A DNA stretch of 64,000 nucleotides, taken from positions 1 to 64,000 of the forward strand of contig CAWZYM010000109.1 of assembly GCA_963966185.1 (NCBI GenBank), given 5' to 3'. A program made the translations under genes and the position numbers. Origin of the DNA: Rhabditoides inermis (Eukaryota > Nematoda > Chromadorea > Rhabditida > Rhabditidae). Of this stretch, positions 1 through 11,775 are shown piece by piece; the stretch's first letter is position 1, and each line of letters opens with the position of its first letter. The notes under the pieces were generated by a model, which did no database searches, had not been told where the DNA came from, and worked only from the letters and a program-made list of their open reading frames with translations.

Positions 1-76
1 AATTTCAAAGTTTCGCTCATCTTATGATGTGGTGAATTCAAATTTTGGAACGCTCTGCCTATGGCGGAGCACTATA
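1..76 (+). ncRNA. SL1 RNA, 3' part only
   Basis: This is the same sequence as 1443-1518, so it is the intron-like half of an SL1 RNA gene whose 22-nt leader lies just left of the window. The Sm site and the 3' hairpin are present. Confidence 0.9.
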
Positions 77-472
77 CATGAATCAAAGTGAGGTGAGCAT
101 GCATGCCGTAACTTTATTACTTATGCCAACTTATACCATACCATGTGTCTCCATAACATACATCACTCACGCACATCACCCCTCCATCACTCCCACAAAA
201 CACCCCATCCACATTTCCTTGGTCTGCAGGGTTGCATAATTTTATGCCACTTGTGTCACTATTTTATGACATCGTTGATATTTGCATATAACTGTTTTGC
301 ATATCATACATCCAGATGTCCCGCACATGTCGCCGGCTGACCCTGTGCCCTCCGCACCCACCTATCCGGCCGATCTCAGAGCACACTCCATCCGACCGAT
401 CACAGAAGGCACCCGGCACCCGCGCTGCGCGCGCGCCTTTCAACAATGTTATGTATATCAACTGCCGTGTCT

Positions 473-486
473 GCATAAATTTGAAT
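473..486 (+). promoter_or_regulatory. PSE-like motif upstream of U2 (repeated in every unit)
   Basis: GCATAAATTTGAAT lies 30 to 17 nt before the U2 start. A similar GCATATCTTGAATT lies at 1389-1402, exactly 30 nt before SL1. The stretches just upstream also resemble each other (CTGCCGTG and TTGTCACG). Nematode snRNA and SL genes are known to share a proximal sequence element read by SNAPc; calling this motif that element is my inference. Confidence 0.5.
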
Positions 487-502
487 ACGAAATTGTTTCA
501 GT

Positions 503-690
503 ATCGCTTCTCGGCCTTTTGGCTAAGATCAAAGTGTAGTATCTGTTCTTATAGGTTTAAACTCCTATACGCAGTCAATTGATTGCATTGAGTTTAACTT
601 ATTTTTGCAATCCGGAGAGTTTGCAGTAGCTTGCTACTCGCTCTCCATGGGTCGGCTCAGTCTTGCACTTGCCTCTGAGATCGGCCCTCC
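503..690 (+). ncRNA. U2 snRNA, copy 1
   Basis: The 5' end matches the conserved metazoan U2 start (ATCGCTTCTCGGCC, then the branch-site-recognition stretch with GTGTAGTATCTG), followed by stem-loop II, an Sm-like ATTTTTGCA and the stem III and IV hairpins. U2 pairs with the intron branch point in the spliceosome. The 3' end at about 690 is placed just after stem-loop IV and is approximate. A motif GCATAAATTTGAAT sits 30 to 17 nt upstream of the start, at the same distance as a similar motif upstream of SL1 in the same unit. Confidence 0.95.
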
Positions 691-976
691 CCTCCGGGGG
701 AAATAATCGCACTCACTCATACATACCCGGGGGCATATGAGATGATTGACAACACTCGAGTTACGTTGGGCAATGTTGGATCACCTCTGCGGTATTTCGC
801 GGGTGCATCGAGCATTTTATCGGGAGAACCCGTCGATAAAGCGCGGGTCACCACATATGTGAGGTGAGGCGAGGCAAGAACCAAAGTGAGGTGAGGTGAG
901 GTGAGGTGAGGTGAGGGGTACCATACACGCATATTCGCACAGCCCACACATCACCCATGGAAGTATGACCACTCTC

Positions 977-1095
977 GCTTACGTTCATAGCTCGTTGAAA
1001 ATACGCCATCCCGTCCGATCTGGCAAGTCAAGCAACGATGCGCCCGGTTAGTACTTGGATCGGAGACGGCTTGGGAATCCCGGGTAACGTAAGCT
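977..1095 (+). rRNA. 5S rRNA, copy 1
   Basis: This 119-nt gene begins GCTTACG and ends CGTAAGC, which pair as the terminal helix. Inside are the conserved CATCCCGTCCGATCTGG and GGTTAGTACTTGGATCGGAG blocks, which hold the internal RNA polymerase III control region. A T-run follows the gene. It lies between U2 and SL1 on the same strand. Confidence 0.97.
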
Positions 1096-1201
1096 TTTGA
1101 ATTTTTGCAGTTAATAATATTGTTATTTTAGGAGATTCGACGATTTGCTCACCATTGGAAACTTACAATACACTCGCATGCGCCTTATACCACCCTCCGC
1201 C

Positions 1202-1287
1202 CTTATACCACCCAGAGGTGGCATAAGACCTTGATACCTCGGAAGGATCATGGTCCGTTGCTTATGCCACCCAGGGGTGGTATAAAA
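1202..1287 (+). repeat. Twin hairpins upstream of SL1 (in every unit)
   Basis: Two imperfect palindromes with the same arms follow each other: CTTATACCACCC-AGA-GGTGGCATAAG at about 1202-1226 and CTTATGCCACCC-AGG-GGTGGTATAAA at about 1261-1287. A further CTTATACCACCC half-copy lies just before the first. They sit between 5S and SL1. The second contains a TATAAAA string about 130 nt before SL1, too far to be its TATA box. Confidence 0.6.
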
Positions 1288-1418
1288 GGCATTTTTTTAA
1301 TATCTTTTTCATTTAACCTTATTTGGACACTAAATCCGACCAGATAAGGCAGATGCCATAAACCCGGTTTGAAATAGTTGTCACGGGTGCATATCTTGAA
1401 TTCTCCGACATCAGCGTC

Positions 1419-1518
1419 GGTTTAATTACCCAAGTTTGAGGTAATTTCAAAGTTTCGCTCATCTTATGATGTGGTGAATTCAAATTTTGGAACGCTCTGC
1501 CTATGGCGGAGCACTATA
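1419..1518 (+). ncRNA. SL1 spliced-leader RNA, copy 1
   Basis: Positions 1419-1440 are the canonical 22-nt nematode SL1 leader (GGTTTAATTACCC... ending TTTGAG), followed directly by a GT splice donor. AATTACC and GGTAATT pair across the donor to form stem-loop I. An Sm-type site AATTTTGG lies at 1483-1490 and a GC-rich 3' hairpin at about 1494-1512. SL1 RNA donates its leader to the 5' ends of mRNAs by trans-splicing. The 3' end is approximate. Confidence 0.97.
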
Positions 1519-1944
1519 CATGAATCAAAGTGAGGTGAGCATGCATGCCGTAACTTTATTACTTATGCCAACTTATACCATACCATGTGTCTCCATAACA
1601 TACATCACTCACGCACATCACCCCTCCATCACTCCCACAAAACACCCCATCCACATTTCCTTGGTCTGCAGGGTTGCATAATTTTATGCCACTTGTGTCA
1701 CTATTTTATGACATCGTTGATATTTGCATATAACTGTTTTGCATATCATACATCCAGATGTCCCGCACATGTCGCCGGCTGACCCTGTGCCCTCCGCACC
1801 CACCTATCCGGCCGATCTCAGAGCACACTCCATCCGACCGATCACAGAAGGCACCCGGCACCCGCGCTGCGCGCGCGCCTTTCAACAATGTTATGTATAT
1901 CAACTGCCGTGTCTGCATAAATTTGAATACGAAATTGTTTCAGT

Positions 1945-2132
1945 ATCGCTTCTCGGCCTTTTGGCTAAGATCAAAGTGTAGTATCTGTTCTTATAGGTTT
2001 AAACTCCTATACGCAGTCAATTGATTGCATTGAGTTTAACTTATTTTTGCAATCCGGAGAGTTTGCAGTAGCTTGCTACTCGCTCTCCATGGGTCGGCTC
2101 AGTCTTGCACTTGCCTCTGAGATCGGCCCTCC
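1945..2132 (+). ncRNA. U2 snRNA, copy 2
   Basis: Second array copy, identical by eye to 503-690. Confidence 0.95.
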
Positions 2133-2418
2133 CCTCCGGGGGAAATAATCGCACTCACTCATACATACCCGGGGGCATATGAGATGATTGACAACACTCG
2201 AGTTACGTTGGGCAATGTTGGATCACCTCTGCGGTATTTCGCGGGTGCATCGAGCATTTTATCGGGAGAACCCGTCGATAAAGCGCGGGTCACCACATAT
2301 GTGAGGTGAGGCGAGGCAAGAACCAAAGTGAGGTGAGGTGAGGTGAGGTGAGGTGAGGGGTACCATACACGCATATTCGCACAGCCCACACATCACCCAT
2401 GGAAGTATGACCACTCTC

Positions 2419-2537
2419 GCTTACGTTCATAGCTCGTTGAAAATACGCCATCCCGTCCGATCTGGCAAGTCAAGCAACGATGCGCCCGGTTAGTACTTGG
2501 ATCGGAGACGGCTTGGGAATCCCGGGTAACGTAAGCT
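2419..2537 (+). rRNA. 5S rRNA, copy 2
   Basis: Second array copy, identical by eye to 977-1095. Confidence 0.96.
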
Positions 2538-2860
2538 TTTGAATTTTTGCAGTTAATAATATTGTTATTTTAGGAGATTCGACGATTTGCTCACCATTGG
2601 AAACTTACAATACACTCGCATGCGCCTTATACCACCCTCCGCCCTTATACCACCCAGAGGTGGCATAAGACCTTGATACCTCGGAAGGATCATGGTCCGT
2701 TGCTTATGCCACCCAGGGGTGGTATAAAAGGCATTTTTTTAATATCTTTTTCATTTAACCTTATTTGGACACTAAATCCGACCAGATAAGGCAGATGCCA
2801 TAAACCCGGTTTGAAATAGTTGTCACGGGTGCATATCTTGAATTCTCCGACATCAGCGTC

Positions 2861-2960
2861 GGTTTAATTACCCAAGTTTGAGGTAATTTCAAAGTTTCGC
2901 TCATCTTATGATGTGGTGAATTCAAATTTTGGAACGCTCTGCCTATGGCGGAGCACTATA
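2861..2960 (+). ncRNA. SL1 RNA, copy 2
   Basis: Second array copy, identical by eye to 1419-1518. Confidence 0.96.
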
Positions 2961-3386
2961 CATGAATCAAAGTGAGGTGAGCATGCATGCCGTAACTTTA
3001 TTACTTATGCCAACTTATACCATACCATGTGTCTCCATAACATACATCACTCACGCACATCACCCCTCCATCACTCCCACAAAACACCCCATCCACATTT
3101 CCTTGGTCTGCAGGGTTGCATAATTTTATGCCACTTGTGTCACTATTTTATGACATCGTTGATATTTGCATATAACTGTTTTGCATATCATACATCCAGA
3201 TGTCCCGCACATGTCGCCGGCTGACCCTGTGCCCTCCGCACCCACCTATCCGGCCGATCTCAGAGCACACTCCATCCGACCGATCACAGAAGGCACCCGG
3301 CACCCGCGCTGCGCGCGCGCCTTTCAACAATGTTATGTATATCAACTGCCGTGTCTGCATAAATTTGAATACGAAATTGTTTCAGT

Positions 3387-3574
3387 ATCGCTTCTCGGCC
3401 TTTTGGCTAAGATCAAAGTGTAGTATCTGTTCTTATAGGTTTAAACTCCTATACGCAGTCAATTGATTGCATTGAGTTTAACTTATTTTTGCAATCCGGA
3501 GAGTTTGCAGTAGCTTGCTACTCGCTCTCCATGGGTCGGCTCAGTCTTGCACTTGCCTCTGAGATCGGCCCTCC
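3387..3574 (+). ncRNA. U2 snRNA, copy 3
   Basis: Third array copy, offset 2,884 from the first. Confidence 0.95.
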
Positions 3575-3860
3575 CCTCCGGGGGAAATAATCGCACTCAC
3601 TCATACATACCCGGGGGCATATGAGATGATTGACAACACTCGAGTTACGTTGGGCAATGTTGGATCACCTCTGCGGTATTTCGCGGGTGCATCGAGCATT
3701 TTATCGGGAGAACCCGTCGATAAAGCGCGGGTCACCACATATGTGAGGTGAGGCGAGGCAAGAACCAAAGTGAGGTGAGGTGAGGTGAGGTGAGGTGAGG
3801 GGTACCATACACGCATATTCGCACAGCCCACACATCACCCATGGAAGTATGACCACTCTC

Positions 3861-3979
3861 GCTTACGTTCATAGCTCGTTGAAAATACGCCATCCCGTCC
3901 GATCTGGCAAGTCAAGCAACGATGCGCCCGGTTAGTACTTGGATCGGAGACGGCTTGGGAATCCCGGGTAACGTAAGCT
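3861..3979 (+). rRNA. 5S rRNA, copy 3
   Basis: Third array copy, offset 2,884 from the first. Confidence 0.96.
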
Positions 3980-4302
3980 TTTGAATTTTTGCAGTTAATA
4001 ATATTGTTATTTTAGGAGATTCGACGATTTGCTCACCATTGGAAACTTACAATACACTCGCATGCGCCTTATACCACCCTCCGCCCTTATACCACCCAGA
4101 GGTGGCATAAGACCTTGATACCTCGGAAGGATCATGGTCCGTTGCTTATGCCACCCAGGGGTGGTATAAAAGGCATTTTTTTAATATCTTTTTCATTTAA
4201 CCTTATTTGGACACTAAATCCGACCAGATAAGGCAGATGCCATAAACCCGGTTTGAAATAGTTGTCACGGGTGCATATCTTGAATTCTCCGACATCAGCG
4301 TC

Positions 4303-4402
4303 GGTTTAATTACCCAAGTTTGAGGTAATTTCAAAGTTTCGCTCATCTTATGATGTGGTGAATTCAAATTTTGGAACGCTCTGCCTATGGCGGAGCACTA
4401 TA
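4303..4402 (+). ncRNA. SL1 RNA, copy 3
   Basis: Third array copy, offset 2,884 from the first. Confidence 0.96.
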
Positions 4403-4828
4403 CATGAATCAAAGTGAGGTGAGCATGCATGCCGTAACTTTATTACTTATGCCAACTTATACCATACCATGTGTCTCCATAACATACATCACTCACGCAC
4501 ATCACCCCTCCATCACTCCCACAAAACACCCCATCCACATTTCCTTGGTCTGCAGGGTTGCATAATTTTATGCCACTTGTGTCACTATTTTATGACATCG
4601 TTGATATTTGCATATAACTGTTTTGCATATCATACATCCAGATGTCCCGCACATGTCGCCGGCTGACCCTGTGCCCTCCGCACCCACCTATCCGGCCGAT
4701 CTCAGAGCACACTCCATCCGACCGATCACAGAAGGCACCCGGCACCCGCGCTGCGCGCGCGCCTTTCAACAATGTTATGTATATCAACTGCCGTGTCTGC
4801 ATAAATTTGAATACGAAATTGTTTCAGT

Positions 4829-5016
4829 ATCGCTTCTCGGCCTTTTGGCTAAGATCAAAGTGTAGTATCTGTTCTTATAGGTTTAAACTCCTATACGCAG
4901 TCAATTGATTGCATTGAGTTTAACTTATTTTTGCAATCCGGAGAGTTTGCAGTAGCTTGCTACTCGCTCTCCATGGGTCGGCTCAGTCTTGCACTTGCCT
5001 CTGAGATCGGCCCTCC
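4829..5016 (+). ncRNA. U2 snRNA, copy 4
   Basis: Fourth array copy, offset 4,326 from the first. Confidence 0.95.
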
Positions 5017-5302
5017 CCTCCGGGGGAAATAATCGCACTCACTCATACATACCCGGGGGCATATGAGATGATTGACAACACTCGAGTTACGTTGGGCAAT
5101 GTTGGATCACCTCTGCGGTATTTCGCGGGTGCATCGAGCATTTTATCGGGAGAACCCGTCGATAAAGCGCGGGTCACCACATATGTGAGGTGAGGCGAGG
5201 CAAGAACCAAAGTGAGGTGAGGTGAGGTGAGGTGAGGTGAGGGGTACCATACACGCATATTCGCACAGCCCACACATCACCCATGGAAGTATGACCACTC
5301 TC

Positions 5303-5421
5303 GCTTACGTTCATAGCTCGTTGAAAATACGCCATCCCGTCCGATCTGGCAAGTCAAGCAACGATGCGCCCGGTTAGTACTTGGATCGGAGACGGCTTGG
5401 GAATCCCGGGTAACGTAAGCT
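5303..5421 (+). rRNA. 5S rRNA, copy 4
   Basis: Fourth array copy, offset 4,326 from the first. Confidence 0.96.
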
Positions 5422-5744
5422 TTTGAATTTTTGCAGTTAATAATATTGTTATTTTAGGAGATTCGACGATTTGCTCACCATTGGAAACTTACAATACACT
5501 CGCATGCGCCTTATACCACCCTCCGCCCTTATACCACCCAGAGGTGGCATAAGACCTTGATACCTCGGAAGGATCATGGTCCGTTGCTTATGCCACCCAG
5601 GGGTGGTATAAAAGGCATTTTTTTAATATCTTTTTCATTTAACCTTATTTGGACACTAAATCCGACCAGATAAGGCAGATGCCATAAACCCGGTTTGAAA
5701 TAGTTGTCACGGGTGCATATCTTGAATTCTCCGACATCAGCGTC

Positions 5745-5844
5745 GGTTTAATTACCCAAGTTTGAGGTAATTTCAAAGTTTCGCTCATCTTATGATGTGG
5801 TGAATTCAAATTTTGGAACGCTCTGCCTATGGCGGAGCACTATA
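5745..5844 (+). ncRNA. SL1 RNA, copy 4
   Basis: Fourth array copy, offset 4,326 from the first. Confidence 0.96.
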
Positions 5845-6270
5845 CATGAATCAAAGTGAGGTGAGCATGCATGCCGTAACTTTATTACTTATGCCAACTT
5901 ATACCATACCATGTGTCTCCATAACATACATCACTCACGCACATCACCCCTCCATCACTCCCACAAAACACCCCATCCACATTTCCTTGGTCTGCAGGGT
6001 TGCATAATTTTATGCCACTTGTGTCACTATTTTATGACATCGTTGATATTTGCATATAACTGTTTTGCATATCATACATCCAGATGTCCCGCACATGTCG
6101 CCGGCTGACCCTGTGCCCTCCGCACCCACCTATCCGGCCGATCTCAGAGCACACTCCATCCGACCGATCACAGAAGGCACCCGGCACCCGCGCTGCGCGC
6201 GCGCCTTTCAACAATGTTATGTATATCAACTGCCGTGTCTGCATAAATTTGAATACGAAATTGTTTCAGT

Positions 6271-6458
6271 ATCGCTTCTCGGCCTTTTGGCTAAGATCAA
6301 AGTGTAGTATCTGTTCTTATAGGTTTAAACTCCTATACGCAGTCAATTGATTGCATTGAGTTTAACTTATTTTTGCAATCCGGAGAGTTTGCAGTAGCTT
6401 GCTACTCGCTCTCCATGGGTCGGCTCAGTCTTGCACTTGCCTCTGAGATCGGCCCTCC
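6271..6458 (+). ncRNA. U2 snRNA, copy 5
   Basis: Fifth array copy, offset 5,768 from the first. Confidence 0.95.
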
Positions 6459-6744
6459 CCTCCGGGGGAAATAATCGCACTCACTCATACATACCCGGGG
6501 GCATATGAGATGATTGACAACACTCGAGTTACGTTGGGCAATGTTGGATCACCTCTGCGGTATTTCGCGGGTGCATCGAGCATTTTATCGGGAGAACCCG
6601 TCGATAAAGCGCGGGTCACCACATATGTGAGGTGAGGCGAGGCAAGAACCAAAGTGAGGTGAGGTGAGGTGAGGTGAGGTGAGGGGTACCATACACGCAT
6701 ATTCGCACAGCCCACACATCACCCATGGAAGTATGACCACTCTC

Positions 6745-6863
6745 GCTTACGTTCATAGCTCGTTGAAAATACGCCATCCCGTCCGATCTGGCAAGTCAAG
6801 CAACGATGCGCCCGGTTAGTACTTGGATCGGAGACGGCTTGGGAATCCCGGGTAACGTAAGCT
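6745..6863 (+). rRNA. 5S rRNA, copy 5
   Basis: Fifth array copy, offset 5,768 from the first. Confidence 0.96.
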
Positions 6864-7186
6864 TTTGAATTTTTGCAGTTAATAATATTGTTATTTTAGG
6901 AGATTCGACGATTTGCTCACCATTGGAAACTTACAATACACTCGCATGCGCCTTATACCACCCTCCGCCCTTATACCACCCAGAGGTGGCATAAGACCTT
7001 GATACCTCGGAAGGATCATGGTCCGTTGCTTATGCCACCCAGGGGTGGTATAAAAGGCATTTTTTTAATATCTTTTTCATTTAACCTTATTTGGACACTA
7101 AATCCGACCAGATAAGGCAGATGCCATAAACCCGGTTTGAAATAGTTGTCACGGGTGCATATCTTGAATTCTCCGACATCAGCGTC

Positions 7187-7286
7187 GGTTTAATTACCCA
7201 AGTTTGAGGTAATTTCAAAGTTTCGCTCATCTTATGATGTGGTGAATTCAAATTTTGGAACGCTCTGCCTATGGCGGAGCACTATA
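7187..7286 (+). ncRNA. SL1 RNA, copy 5
   Basis: Fifth array copy, offset 5,768 from the first. Confidence 0.96.
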
Positions 7287-7712
7287 CATGAATCAAAGTG
7301 AGGTGAGCATGCATGCCGTAACTTTATTACTTATGCCAACTTATACCATACCATGTGTCTCCATAACATACATCACTCACGCACATCACCCCTCCATCAC
7401 TCCCACAAAACACCCCATCCACATTTCCTTGGTCTGCAGGGTTGCATAATTTTATGCCACTTGTGTCACTATTTTATGACATCGTTGATATTTGCATATA
7501 ACTGTTTTGCATATCATACATCCAGATGTCCCGCACATGTCGCCGGCTGACCCTGTGCCCTCCGCACCCACCTATCCGGCCGATCTCAGAGCACACTCCA
7601 TCCGACCGATCACAGAAGGCACCCGGCACCCGCGCTGCGCGCGCGCCTTTCAACAATGTTATGTATATCAACTGCCGTGTCTGCATAAATTTGAATACGA
7701 AATTGTTTCAGT

Positions 7713-7900
7713 ATCGCTTCTCGGCCTTTTGGCTAAGATCAAAGTGTAGTATCTGTTCTTATAGGTTTAAACTCCTATACGCAGTCAATTGATTGCATTG
7801 AGTTTAACTTATTTTTGCAATCCGGAGAGTTTGCAGTAGCTTGCTACTCGCTCTCCATGGGTCGGCTCAGTCTTGCACTTGCCTCTGAGATCGGCCCTCC
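7713..7900 (+). ncRNA. U2 snRNA, copy 6
   Basis: Sixth array copy, offset 7,210 from the first. Confidence 0.95.
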
Positions 7901-8186
7901 CCTCCGGGGGAAATAATCGCACTCACTCATACATACCCGGGGGCATATGAGATGATTGACAACACTCGAGTTACGTTGGGCAATGTTGGATCACCTCTGC
8001 GGTATTTCGCGGGTGCATCGAGCATTTTATCGGGAGAACCCGTCGATAAAGCGCGGGTCACCACATATGTGAGGTGAGGCGAGGCAAGAACCAAAGTGAG
8101 GTGAGGTGAGGTGAGGTGAGGTGAGGGGTACCATACACGCATATTCGCACAGCCCACACATCACCCATGGAAGTATGACCACTCTC

Positions 8187-8305
8187 GCTTACGTTCATAG
8201 CTCGTTGAAAATACGCCATCCCGTCCGATCTGGCAAGTCAAGCAACGATGCGCCCGGTTAGTACTTGGATCGGAGACGGCTTGGGAATCCCGGGTAACGT
8301 AAGCT
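8187..8305 (+). rRNA. 5S rRNA, copy 6
   Basis: Sixth array copy, offset 7,210 from the first. Confidence 0.96.
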
Positions 8306-8628
8306 TTTGAATTTTTGCAGTTAATAATATTGTTATTTTAGGAGATTCGACGATTTGCTCACCATTGGAAACTTACAATACACTCGCATGCGCCTTATAC
8401 CACCCTCCGCCCTTATACCACCCAGAGGTGGCATAAGACCTTGATACCTCGGAAGGATCATGGTCCGTTGCTTATGCCACCCAGGGGTGGTATAAAAGGC
8501 ATTTTTTTAATATCTTTTTCATTTAACCTTATTTGGACACTAAATCCGACCAGATAAGGCAGATGCCATAAACCCGGTTTGAAATAGTTGTCACGGGTGC
8601 ATATCTTGAATTCTCCGACATCAGCGTC

Positions 8629-8728
8629 GGTTTAATTACCCAAGTTTGAGGTAATTTCAAAGTTTCGCTCATCTTATGATGTGGTGAATTCAAATTTTGG
8701 AACGCTCTGCCTATGGCGGAGCACTATA
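8629..8728 (+). ncRNA. SL1 RNA, copy 6
   Basis: Sixth array copy, offset 7,210 from the first. Confidence 0.96.
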
Positions 8729-9154
8729 CATGAATCAAAGTGAGGTGAGCATGCATGCCGTAACTTTATTACTTATGCCAACTTATACCATACCATGTGT
8801 CTCCATAACATACATCACTCACGCACATCACCCCTCCATCACTCCCACAAAACACCCCATCCACATTTCCTTGGTCTGCAGGGTTGCATAATTTTATGCC
8901 ACTTGTGTCACTATTTTATGACATCGTTGATATTTGCATATAACTGTTTTGCATATCATACATCCAGATGTCCCGCACATGTCGCCGGCTGACCCTGTGC
9001 CCTCCGCACCCACCTATCCGGCCGATCTCAGAGCACACTCCATCCGACCGATCACAGAAGGCACCCGGCACCCGCGCTGCGCGCGCGCCTTTCAACAATG
9101 TTATGTATATCAACTGCCGTGTCTGCATAAATTTGAATACGAAATTGTTTCAGT

Positions 9155-9342
9155 ATCGCTTCTCGGCCTTTTGGCTAAGATCAAAGTGTAGTATCTGTTC
9201 TTATAGGTTTAAACTCCTATACGCAGTCAATTGATTGCATTGAGTTTAACTTATTTTTGCAATCCGGAGAGTTTGCAGTAGCTTGCTACTCGCTCTCCAT
9301 GGGTCGGCTCAGTCTTGCACTTGCCTCTGAGATCGGCCCTCC
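9155..9342 (+). ncRNA. U2 snRNA, copy 7
   Basis: Seventh array copy, offset 8,652 from the first. Confidence 0.95.
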
Positions 9343-9628
9343 CCTCCGGGGGAAATAATCGCACTCACTCATACATACCCGGGGGCATATGAGATGATTG
9401 ACAACACTCGAGTTACGTTGGGCAATGTTGGATCACCTCTGCGGTATTTCGCGGGTGCATCGAGCATTTTATCGGGAGAACCCGTCGATAAAGCGCGGGT
9501 CACCACATATGTGAGGTGAGGCGAGGCAAGAACCAAAGTGAGGTGAGGTGAGGTGAGGTGAGGTGAGGGGTACCATACACGCATATTCGCACAGCCCACA
9601 CATCACCCATGGAAGTATGACCACTCTC

Positions 9629-9747
9629 GCTTACGTTCATAGCTCGTTGAAAATACGCCATCCCGTCCGATCTGGCAAGTCAAGCAACGATGCGCCCGGT
9701 TAGTACTTGGATCGGAGACGGCTTGGGAATCCCGGGTAACGTAAGCT
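9629..9747 (+). rRNA. 5S rRNA, copy 7
   Basis: Seventh array copy, offset 8,652 from the first. Confidence 0.96.
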
Positions 9748-10070
9748 TTTGAATTTTTGCAGTTAATAATATTGTTATTTTAGGAGATTCGACGATTTGC
9801 TCACCATTGGAAACTTACAATACACTCGCATGCGCCTTATACCACCCTCCGCCCTTATACCACCCAGAGGTGGCATAAGACCTTGATACCTCGGAAGGAT
9901 CATGGTCCGTTGCTTATGCCACCCAGGGGTGGTATAAAAGGCATTTTTTTAATATCTTTTTCATTTAACCTTATTTGGACACTAAATCCGACCAGATAAG
10001 GCAGATGCCATAAACCCGGTTTGAAATAGTTGTCACGGGTGCATATCTTGAATTCTCCGACATCAGCGTC

Positions 10071-10170
10071 GGTTTAATTACCCAAGTTTGAGGTAATTTC
10101 AAAGTTTCGCTCATCTTATGATGTGGTGAATTCAAATTTTGGAACGCTCTGCCTATGGCGGAGCACTATA
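10071..10170 (+). ncRNA. SL1 RNA, copy 7
   Basis: Seventh array copy, offset 8,652 from the first. Confidence 0.96.
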
Positions 10171-10596
10171 CATGAATCAAAGTGAGGTGAGCATGCATGC
10201 CGTAACTTTATTACTTATGCCAACTTATACCATACCATGTGTCTCCATAACATACATCACTCACGCACATCACCCCTCCATCACTCCCACAAAACACCCC
10301 ATCCACATTTCCTTGGTCTGCAGGGTTGCATAATTTTATGCCACTTGTGTCACTATTTTATGACATCGTTGATATTTGCATATAACTGTTTTGCATATCA
10401 TACATCCAGATGTCCCGCACATGTCGCCGGCTGACCCTGTGCCCTCCGCACCCACCTATCCGGCCGATCTCAGAGCACACTCCATCCGACCGATCACAGA
10501 AGGCACCCGGCACCCGCGCTGCGCGCGCGCCTTTCAACAATGTTATGTATATCAACTGCCGTGTCTGCATAAATTTGAATACGAAATTGTTTCAGT

Positions 10597-10784
10597 ATCG
10601 CTTCTCGGCCTTTTGGCTAAGATCAAAGTGTAGTATCTGTTCTTATAGGTTTAAACTCCTATACGCAGTCAATTGATTGCATTGAGTTTAACTTATTTTT
10701 GCAATCCGGAGAGTTTGCAGTAGCTTGCTACTCGCTCTCCATGGGTCGGCTCAGTCTTGCACTTGCCTCTGAGATCGGCCCTCC
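10597..10784 (+). ncRNA. U2 snRNA, copy 8
   Basis: Eighth and last array copy of U2, offset 10,094 from the first. Confidence 0.95.
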
Positions 10785-11070
10785 CCTCCGGGGGAAATAA
10801 TCGCACTCACTCATACATACCCGGGGGCATATGAGATGATTGACAACACTCGAGTTACGTTGGGCAATGTTGGATCACCTCTGCGGTATTTCGCGGGTGC
10901 ATCGAGCATTTTATCGGGAGAACCCGTCGATAAAGCGCGGGTCACCACATATGTGAGGTGAGGCGAGGCAAGAACCAAAGTGAGGTGAGGTGAGGTGAGG
11001 TGAGGTGAGGGGTACCATACACGCATATTCGCACAGCCCACACATCACCCATGGAAGTATGACCACTCTC

Positions 11071-11189
11071 GCTTACGTTCATAGCTCGTTGAAAATACGC
11101 CATCCCGTCCGATCTGGCAAGTCAAGCAACGATGCGCCCGGTTAGTACTTGGATCGGAGACGGCTTGGGAATCCCGGGTAACGTAAGCT
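11071..11189 (+). rRNA. 5S rRNA, copy 8
   Basis: Eighth and last array copy of 5S, offset 10,094 from the first. Confidence 0.96.
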
Positions 11190-11512
11190 TTTGAATTTTT
11201 GCAGTTAATAATATTGTTATTTTAGGAGATTCGACGATTTGCTCACCATTGGAAACTTACAATACACTCGCATGCGCCTTATACCACCCTCCGCCCTTAT
11301 ACCACCCAGAGGTGGCATAAGACCTTGATACCTCGGAAGGATCATGGTCCGTTGCTTATGCCACCCAGGGGTGGTATAAAAGGCATTTTTTTAATATCTT
11401 TTTCATTTAACCTTATTTGGACACTAAATCCGACCAGATAAGGCAGATGCCATAAACCCGGTTTGAAATAGTTGTCACGGGTGCATATCTTGAATTCTCC
11501 GACATCAGCGTC

Positions 11513-11612
11513 GGTTTAATTACCCAAGTTTGAGGTAATTTCAAAGTTTCGCTCATCTTATGATGTGGTGAATTCAAATTTTGGAACGCTCTGCCTATGG
11601 CGGAGCACTATA
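11513..11612 (+). ncRNA. SL1 RNA, copy 8
   Basis: Last SL1 gene of the array. It is complete, with leader, donor, Sm site and 3' hairpin. The array breaks off about 160 bases further on, before another U2 is reached. Confidence 0.96.
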
Positions 11613-11775
11613 CATGAATCAAAGTGAGGTGAGCATGCATGCCGTAACTTTATTACTTATGCCAACTTATACCATACCATGTGTCTCCATAACATACATC
11701 ACTCACGCACATCACCCCTCCATCACTCCCACAAAACACCCCATCCACATTTCCTTGGTCTGCAGGGTTGCATAC

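Larger units (their letters stand above)
1..11775 (+). repeat. U2-5S-SL1 tandem array, 1,442-bp unit
   Basis: A 1,442-bp unit repeats head to tail about 8.2 times with no difference I could see. Each unit carries, on the plus strand, a U2 snRNA gene, a 5S rRNA gene and an SL1 RNA gene. The window opens inside an SL1 gene (base 1 is the third base of its intron-like part) and the array stops near 11775, where the next unit breaks off mid-spacer. The spacers contain a GTGAG-type minisatellite (about 861-916 in the first unit) and two hairpins upstream of SL1. 5S-SL1 linkage is known in several nematodes; I do not recall U2 within the same unit. Confidence 0.97.

Noticed and set aside
1281..1288. 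TATAAAA as the TATA box for SL1
   Set aside because: It is about 130 nt upstream of the SL1 start, much further than a TATA box acts. It is part of the hairpin arm.
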